Positions 31,240 to 35,910 of a DNA stretch of 35,910 bases are shown here, one piece after another. Numbering within the stretch: position 1 is the first letter of the stretch; the number at the start of each line of letters is the position of its first letter. The position numbers and the translations under genes were made by a program. Below the pieces are notes generated by a model, which saw only the letters and a list, made by a program, of their open reading frames with translations, ran no database searches and had not been told where the DNA came from. The stretch is from contig DASYSE010000028.1 in NCBI GenBank assembly GCA_036003705.1, positions 1-35,910 of the forward strand, given 5' to 3'. The DNA is from CALGFH01 sp036003705 (GTDB taxonomy: Bacteria; Actinomycetota; CALGFH01).

Positions 31240-31245
31240 TAGGCT
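31240..31245 (+). promoter_or_regulatory. Putative -10 element of the SDR gene
   Basis: TAGGCT (TAnnnT) lies 39 bases before the ATG at 31285, following a 100-base stretch of very GC-rich DNA after era. GGAG and GGGAG purine runs just before the ATG can serve as ribosome-binding site. Weak call. Confidence 0.3.
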
Positions 31246-31284
31246 TCCAGCCCGGCGGACAGGAGCGAGAAACGGAGCGGGAGC

Positions 31285-32340
31285 ATGCGGGTGCTGGTGC
31301 TGGGGGGGACCAGGTTCATCGGCGCCGCCATCGTCGAGGAGCTGCACGCGCACGGCCACGAGCTGCTGGTGGTCCACCGGGGCGAGCACGAGCCGGACGA
31401 CCTGCCGCCCGTCGACCACCTGCACGCCGACCGGCGCGACCTGCCCCACCTGCGCGGCCCGATCGACGAGTTCGACCCCGAGGCCCTGGTCGACAACTGC
31501 GCCTACGGCACCGCCGACGCCGAGACCGCCCTCGCCGCGACCGGCGACGATGTCCGCCTGCTGGCCGTGTCCAGCATGGACGTGTACCGGGCGTTCGGGG
31601 CGGTCCTGGCCGGGACCGAGTCCGACCCGCTCCCGGTCGACGAGACCTCACCGGTCCGCCCCGAACGCTACCCCTACCGGGGCCGGCCCCACCCGCCGCC
31701 CGACGCCGACACCTACGAGAAGCTCGACGTCGAGGCCGCCTACCTGGCCAGGGAGGCGACCGTCTGCCGGCTTCCGATGGTCTACGGCGAACGCGACCAC
31801 CAGCATCGCGAGGAGCCGATCCTGCGCCGCGTGCGGGCCGGCCGGGACCGCATCCCGTCCGGGGCGGGCAGCTGGCTGTGGACCCGCGGCTACGTCCGCG
31901 ACGTCGCCGCCGGCATCCGCCTGGCCCTGGAGTCCGACGCCGCCATCGCCGAGGTCCTCAACCTCGGCGAGGCCCGTACCTGGTCGATGGGCCTGTGGGC
32001 CAGGCACGTCCTGGAGGCCGCCGGTTCCTCCGCCGAGCTGGTCCGGGTCCCCGACGTCCTGCTCCCCGACGACCTCCGGGCCCTCGGGACCGTCGCCCAG
32101 CATCTCCTGGTCGACTCGTCCAGGTTCCGTGGTGTACCTGCATGGACCGGGCAGCAACATCTTCTCATCGATTCGAGCAAAGCCCGCGATCTCCTTGGAT
32201 GGGAGCAAACGGACCCGCACGAGGCTTTGAGCAGGTCAGTGGCTTGGCACCTGGCCAACCCTCCCGAGGACGCGTCCGACGACTTCAGCGCCGACGACCG
32301 GGCGCTCGACGCGGCGGGGGAGTGGTATCGGCATCACTGA
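31285..32340 (+). CDS. NAD-dependent epimerase/dehydratase-like SDR protein with duplicated C-terminal motif
   Basis: Extended short-chain dehydrogenase/reductase of unknown substrate; 351 residues. The Rossmann motif is LVLGGTRFIG (4-13). LLAVSSMDVYRAFG gives the Ser, and Y144 in TYEKLDVEAAYL is the likely catalytic Tyr, with Lys two residues on rather than the classical YxxxK. VCRLPMVYGERDHQHRE and RGYVRDVAAGI are family segments. Near the end QHLLVDSSRFR (32098-32130) is followed 57 bases later by QHLLIDSSKAR (32155-32187). Homologues are expected to have one such motif. From about 32131 the DNA is less GC-rich and uses codons rare in neighbours (CAA, CTT, AAA, TTG). This suggests fusion to, or partial replacement by, a diverged paralogue. 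Confidence 0.8.
   Translation: MRVLVLGGTRFIGAAIVEELHAHGHELLVVHRGEHEPDDLPPVDHLHADRRDLPHLRGPIDEFDPEALVDNCAYGTADAETALAATGDDVRLLAVSSMDVYRAFGAVLAGTESDPLPVDETSPVRPERYPYRGRPHPPPDADTYEKLDVEAAYLAREATVCRLPMVYGERDHQHREEPILRRVRAGRDRIPSGAGSWLWTRGYVRDVAAGIRLALESDAAIAEVLNLGEARTWSMGLWARHVLEAAGSSAELVRVPDVLLPDDLRALGTVAQHLLVDSSRFRGVPAWTGQQHLLIDSSKARDLLGWEQTDPHEALSRSVAWHLANPPEDASDDFSADDRALDAAGEWYRHH
32098..32187 (+). repeat. Diverged duplicated motif at the 3' end of the SDR gene
   Basis: Two protein-level copies of QHLL(V/I)DSS(R/K)xR at 32098-32130 and 32155-32187, offset by 19 codons. At DNA level they differ strongly: copy 1 is GC-rich (CTCCTGGTCGACTCG) and copy 2 is not (CTTCTCATCGATTCG). This fits recombination between paralogues better than a fresh tandem duplication. 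Confidence 0.7.
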
Positions 32341-32384
32341 TGGGTCCGCCGGTCTGTTCGCCATGCTGCTTGAGCCACTTGCTA

Positions 32385-32476
32385 GCCTTGATCCTCGGCC
32401 ACTCCGAGGCAAGCTGGTCGGAACGGCGGTTCCTGGCCCACGTCCTCGGCGGCATCCGATGGGCCGCGGGCGCCGA
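32385..32476 (+). pseudogene. Remnant of a ThuA-domain protein (C-terminal fragment)
   Basis: Frame 3 encodes LGHSEASWSERRFLAHVLGG followed by IRWAAGA. It resembles the conserved C-terminal segment of ThuA-like (trehalose utilisation / class I glutamine amidotransferase-like) domains, roughly LGHTxESYxxxxFxxHLLGGIRWAxG. No start codon, ribosome-binding site or upstream part of the domain is present, and no stop follows before the antisense tal gene. It is called a decayed fragment between the convergent SDR and tal genes. Recognition is from memory of the family. Confidence 0.55.
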
Positions 32477-32513
32477 CCAGCATGGCCCCGGCGCTCGACG
32501 GCCTCAGCCGAGG

Positions 32514-32539
32514 TGGCGCCATGATCGGCCCCGGCGCCA
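32514..32539 (-). terminator. Putative terminator hairpin of the gnd-tkt-tal operon
   Basis: TGGCGCC (32514-32520) and GGCGCCA (32533-32539) form a 7-bp stem with a 12-base loop, directly after the tal stop codon (minus strand). No T-run, as is common in GC-rich actinobacteria. It could serve both converging transcripts. Confidence 0.4.
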
Positions 32540-32540
32540 G

Positions 32541-33674
32541 CTACCCGGGACGTGCCGCCTGGGCGCGCTTGGCCTCGATGGTCTCAAGGACCGCCTGGTA
32601 GCTGGCGGCGAACTTGTCGACACCCTCGTCCTCGAGCTGCTGGCCGACCTCCTCCTCGTCGATGCCGACCCGGATCAGGTCCGACCAGAGCCGGCGGGCG
32701 CGGTCCGGCCCCTCCACCACGGTCTGGCCACGGACGATGCCGTGGTCGGCGAACGCCTCCACGGTGGCCAGCGGCATGGTGTTGACGGTGTCCCGCCCGA
32801 CCAGCTCCTCGCTGTAGAGCACGTCGCGGTAGTCGGGGTTCTTGGTCGAGGTCGATCCCCACAGGCAGCGCTGGTGGCGGGCGCCCTTGGCCTGCAGCGC
32901 CTGCCACCTGGGGCCGGCGAACAGCTCCAGCCATGCCTGGTAGGCGAGCTTGGCGTTGTCGATGGCGGCGGTCCCCAGCCGCGCCTCAGCCAGGGCGGCA
33001 TCGGGACCGCCTTCCTCGAACCGTTCCTCCAGCTTGGGATCGACCAGCGTGTCGAGGCGACTGACGAAGAACGAGGCGACGCTGGCGATGTGGCCGAGCT
33101 CGCCGCCCCTGGCGGCCCGCTCCTCCAGCCCGCTCAGATAGGCGTCAACCACCTCGCGGTAGCGCTCGATCGAGAAGATCAACGTGACGTTGACGTTGAT
33201 CCCGGCCGCGATCGAGGCGCGGATGGCCGGCAGGCCCTCGACGGTGGCCGGGATCTTGATCAGCACGTTGGGCAGACTGAGCAGGTCGAACAGCCGGGCG
33301 GCCTGGAAGCTGCTCTCGTCGGTGTCGCGGGCGATGTCGGGCGGCAGCTCATAGGACACGTAGCCGTCGCGGCCCCCGGTGGCCTGGTAGACCGGCCGGA
33401 GCTCGTGTGCGGCCCAGCGGATGTCGTACAGGGCCAGCCGCTCGAAGATCCCCTGCGCGCCGAGTCCCTGGTCGGCGAGACTCGCCAGCTGGTCGTCGTA
33501 GAAGGAACCCTCGACCATGGCGGCCTGGAAGATCGTCGGGTTGGAGGTCACCCCGACGATCCCATACTGATCGCGCAGGCGGCGCAGCTCCCCCTTCTCC
33601 AGCCAGTCGCGGGCGATCGAGTCGACCCACACCGACACACCCTCGCGGGTCAGCTCCTGGATCGGGTTGCTCAT
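32541..33674 (-). CDS. tal: Transaldolase
   Basis: Pentose-phosphate enzyme that moves a dihydroxyacetone unit between sedoheptulose-7-phosphate and glyceraldehyde-3-phosphate. 377 residues, the length of the actinobacterial/cyanobacterial transaldolase class. GIVGVTSNPTIFQAAM is near the N-terminus, the Schiff-base lysine is K140 in LPNVLIKIPATVEGLPA, and INVNVTLIFSIERY follows. RCLWGSTSTKNPDYRD and NTMPLATVEAFADHG are further family motifs. AAGGAG lies a few bases before the ATG. It follows tkt by 30 bases and should be co-transcribed with it. Confidence 0.96.
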   Translation of the reverse strand: MSNPIQELTREGVSVWVDSIARDWLEKGELRRLRDQYGIVGVTSNPTIFQAAMVEGSFYDDQLASLADQGLGAQGIFERLALYDIRWAAHELRPVYQATGGRDGYVSYELPPDIARDTDESSFQAARLFDLLSLPNVLIKIPATVEGLPAIRASIAAGINVNVTLIFSIERYREVVDAYLSGLEERAARGGELGHIASVASFFVSRLDTLVDPKLEERFEEGGPDAALAEARLGTAAIDNAKLAYQAWLELFAGPRWQALQAKGARHQRCLWGSTSTKNPDYRDVLYSEELVGRDTVNTMPLATVEAFADHGIVRGQTVVEGPDRARRLWSDLIRVGIDEEEVGQQLEDEGVDKFAASYQAVLETIEAKRAQAARPG

Positions 33675-33704
33675 GGCCGATCTCCTTCGGGCTTGGGGAC
33701 CCCG

Positions 33705-35765
33705 TCAGGCGGACAGGTCTCGCAGCATCCGGGCCGGGCCGGTGTGCTGGCGGTGCAGCACCTCCAGGGCGCGGTCCACCACGTGCTCGGGAGTGAAGCC
33801 GAACTTCTCCATGAGCAGTCCGCCGGGGGCGGAGGCCCCGAAGCCGTCGATGCCGACCACGCCGCCGTGGTCGCCGACCCAGCGCCACCACAGGCCGGTG
33901 CCGGCAGCCTCGACCGCCAGCCGCGCCGTTACCTGCGGCGGCAGGACCTCGTCGCGGTAGCTTCCGGGCTGGGCCTGGAACAGCTCCCAGCAGGGCATCG
34001 AGACAACGCGGGTGGCGACGCCCTCGCGCTGCTCCAGCTCGGCTCGGGCGGCCAGCGCCACCCATACCTCCGATCCGGTCGCGATCAGGATCAGCTCCGG
34101 GTCGTCACCGCTGGCCTCCGCCAGCACGTAGGCGCCCCGATGCAGCCCGTTGGCTCCGGCGTACTGCCTGCGGTCGATCGGTGGCAGCTCCTGGCGCGAC
34201 AGCACCAGCGCGGTCGGCCCGTCGACCCGGGACAGGGCCGCTCGCCACGCCTCGGCCGTCTCGGGCGCGTCGGCGGGGCGGATCACGTGCAGGTTGGGGA
34301 TCAGCCGCAGGCTGCTGAGGTGCTCGATCGGCTGGTGGGTGGGGCCGTCGCCGCCAAGCCCGATCGAGTCGTGGGTCCACACGTACACCACCGGCAGCCC
34401 CATCAGGCAGGCCAGGCGCACGCTGGGGCGCATGTAGTCGGAGAAGACCAGGAAGGTGGCGCAGTACGGGCGCAGCCCGCCATGCACGGCCAGGCCGTTG
34501 CTGATCGCCCCCATGGCGTGCTCGCGGATCCCGAACCGGAGGTTGCGGCCGGGCTCGGTCGCGGTGAGGTCGCCGCCTGCGGCGATGTCGGTGAGGTTGG
34601 ACTCGGCCAGGTCGGCCGAGCCGCCCACCAGTGCCGGGAGATTGGGCGCGATCGCGTTGATGACCTGCTGGGACGCCTTGCGGGTGGCCTGCTTCTTGGG
34701 CTCGGTGAACAGCTTGTCCAAGTCGGCATCCCAGCCGGCGGGCAGCTCGCCGGCCAGCGCGGTCTGGAGTTCGGCGGCCAGCGTCGGCTCGGCGTCGGCG
34801 TAGGCGCGCATGCGCCCCTGCCACGCGGTCCGCGCCTCTCGGTTGGCAGCCACCCGGATCTGCCACCGCTCCGGCACCCCCTCGGGCACCTTGAAATGCT
34901 TGTCGGGGTTCCAGCCGTAGACCTCCTTGGTCGCCCTGACCTCGTCCTCGCCCAGGGCCGCCCCATGGGCCTTGGAGGTGCCCTGGGCGTTGGGCGCCCC
35001 CCAGGCGATCACGGTGCGCAGCCGGATGAAGCTGGGCCGCTCCGGCTCGTCGACCGCCGCCAGGTAGGCGGCGGCGATCGCCTCCAAGTCGTTGGCGTCG
35101 TCCACATGGACGACGTGCCAGCCGTAGGCCTCGTACCGCTTGGCCACGTCCTCGGTGAAGGTGATGCCGGTCGGCCCGTCGATGGTGATCCGGTTGTCGT
35201 CGTACAACATCGTCAGCTTCCCCAGCCGCAGGTGCCCGGCCAGCGACGACGCCTCGGCCGACACGCCCTCCATCAGGTCGCCGTCCCCACAGAACACCCA
35301 GGTCCGATGGTCCACCAGCTCCTGGCCGGGCCGGTTGTAGCGAGCGGCCAGGAGCCGCTCGGCGATGGAGAAGCCGACCCCGTTGCCGACGCCCTGACCG
35401 AGCGGGCCGGTGGTGATCTCCACCCCGGGGGTGTGCCCGTACTCGGGGTGGCCTGGTGTCCGAGACCCCAGCTGGCGCTGCTGCTTGAGGTCCCGGATCC
35501 CCATTGGGTAGCCGGTCAGGTGCAGCACCGCGTACTGCAGCACCGACGCATGCCCGTTGGACAGCACGAACCGGTCCCGGTCGAACCACTCAGGGTCCGC
35601 CGGGTCGAACTTCAGGAACCGGGTCCACAGCACGTACGCCGCCGGCGCCAGCGCCATCGCCGTCCCCGGATGGCCGCTGCCCGCCTTCTGGATCGCGTCC
35701 ATCGCCAGGACGCGGACCGTATCGATGGCCAACCGGTCAAGATCGGTGCGTTCGGCTGTCTGCAT
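33705..35765 (-). CDS. tkt: Transketolase
   Basis: Thiamine-diphosphate enzyme of the non-oxidative pentose phosphate pathway; 686 residues. AGSGHPGTAMALAPAAYVLW holds the early catalytic His (GHP, 31-33). The TPP-binding motif starts GDGDLMEG at 160-167 and ends in DDN. Further segments are LRFGIREHAMGAISNGLAVH (catalytic Glu), THDSIGLGGDGPTHQP, and the C-terminal domain with GSEVWVALAARAEL and VGIDGFGASAPGGLLMEKFG. It lies 2 bases after the gnd stop and 30 bases before tal, so gnd-tkt-tal form one operon. Confidence 0.98.
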   Translation of the reverse strand: MQTAERTDLDRLAIDTVRVLAMDAIQKAGSGHPGTAMALAPAAYVLWTRFLKFDPADPEWFDRDRFVLSNGHASVLQYAVLHLTGYPMGIRDLKQQRQLGSRTPGHPEYGHTPGVEITTGPLGQGVGNGVGFSIAERLLAARYNRPGQELVDHRTWVFCGDGDLMEGVSAEASSLAGHLRLGKLTMLYDDNRITIDGPTGITFTEDVAKRYEAYGWHVVHVDDANDLEAIAAAYLAAVDEPERPSFIRLRTVIAWGAPNAQGTSKAHGAALGEDEVRATKEVYGWNPDKHFKVPEGVPERWQIRVAANREARTAWQGRMRAYADAEPTLAAELQTALAGELPAGWDADLDKLFTEPKKQATRKASQQVINAIAPNLPALVGGSADLAESNLTDIAAGGDLTATEPGRNLRFGIREHAMGAISNGLAVHGGLRPYCATFLVFSDYMRPSVRLACLMGLPVVYVWTHDSIGLGGDGPTHQPIEHLSSLRLIPNLHVIRPADAPETAEAWRAALSRVDGPTALVLSRQELPPIDRRQYAGANGLHRGAYVLAEASGDDPELILIATGSEVWVALAARAELEQREGVATRVVSMPCWELFQAQPGSYRDEVLPPQVTARLAVEAAGTGLWWRWVGDHGGVVGIDGFGASAPGGLLMEKFGFTPEHVVDRALEVLHRQHTGPARMLRDLSA

Positions 35766-35767
35766 GG

Positions 35768-35910
35768 CTAGACCTCGACCTCTTGTCCGTCCTGGGACCA
35801 GCGGGTGTGGAAGCTGCCTGGCCGGTCGGTGCGCTGGTAGGTGTGGGCGCCGAACAGGTCGCGCAGCCCCTGGAGCAGGTTGGCCGGGCCGCGCTGGCGC
35901 CGCAGGCCGT
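35768..35910 (-). CDS. gnd: 6-phosphogluconate dehydrogenase, C-terminal end (partial)
   Basis: Only the last 47 or so codons lie in the window, reading toward lower coordinates. The product ends with ANLLQGLRDLFGAHTYQRTD, then RPGSFHTRWSQDGQEVEV. RDxFGAHTYxRxD is the conserved C-terminal signature of decarboxylating 6-phosphogluconate dehydrogenase, which makes ribulose-5-phosphate, NADPH and CO2. The gene continues beyond the window. The TAG (35768-35770) is 2 bases from the tkt ATG. Whether it is the full-length or the short (GndA/YqeC) form cannot be seen. Confidence 0.88.
   Translation of the reverse strand, partial: GLRRQRGPANLLQGLRDLFGAHTYQRTDRPGSFHTRWSQDGQEVEV

Noticed and set aside
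31878..35771. Nearly 1300-codon open frame on the plus strand across tal and tkt
   Set aside because: Antisense to two certain genes; its sequence is compositionally an antisense artefact. Only the short part at 32385-32476 has family-like content, reported as a ThuA remnant.

Overview
The window is GC-rich DNA (roughly 70% G+C by eye) with many GTG/TTG starts, start/stop overlaps and third positions almost always G or C. Gene order (leuS, comEA-comEC, holA, rpsT, lepA, hemW, hrcA-dnaJ, then phoH-ybeY-corC-cdd-era), a BldD-type regulator and a Cvn G-protein cluster (conservon) point to Actinomycetota. I cannot name a genus; a poorly sampled lineage is an inference. No plasmid, phage or insertion-sequence genes are seen.

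Layout. (1) 1-12.2 kb holds housekeeping genes: leucyl-tRNA synthetase, a DNA-uptake pair (comEA-comEC, the latter without a metallo-beta-lactamase domain), DNA polymerase III delta, ribosomal protein S20 on the minus strand, elongation factor 4, the heme chaperone HemW, and hrcA-dnaJ behind a degenerate CIRCE operator. A 25/26-bp tandem array lies between leuS and comEA, and the 3' end of holA is tandemly duplicated. (2) 12.2-23.2 kb is an accessory block inside this otherwise conserved order: a DHA2-type efflux pump; a three-subunit formate dehydrogenase whose catalytic subunit is read through an in-frame TGA (selenocysteine) with a SECIS-like hairpin directly after it, and whose leader is a triplicated hairpin repeat; a four-gene conservon (membrane kinase-like sensor, roadblock protein, DUF742 protein, small GTPase); and a BldD-like regulator that keeps the complete c-di-GMP-binding signature. 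(3) 23.2-31.1 kb returns to housekeeping genes: mtaB, a HIT protein, an S9 peptidase, then phoH-ybeY-corC-like-cdd-era, the last four joined by short overlaps. (4) 31.1-32.5 kb is a scarred stretch: an epimerase-like SDR gene with a duplicated, lower-GC 3' end, followed by a fragment of a ThuA-domain gene. (5) 32.5-35.9 kb, minus strand, is a pentose-phosphate operon gnd(partial)-tkt-tal.

Points most worth following are the selenoprotein formate dehydrogenase with its repeat leader, the conservon beside a c-di-GMP-sensing BldD homologue (with a sensor domain unlike the usual CvnA input domain), the CIRCE site fused to the hemW stop codon, and the tandem repeat arrays. Nothing here can be called a wholly new system from sequence alone; the conservon/BldD pairing is the best candidate for an undescribed regulatory circuit.
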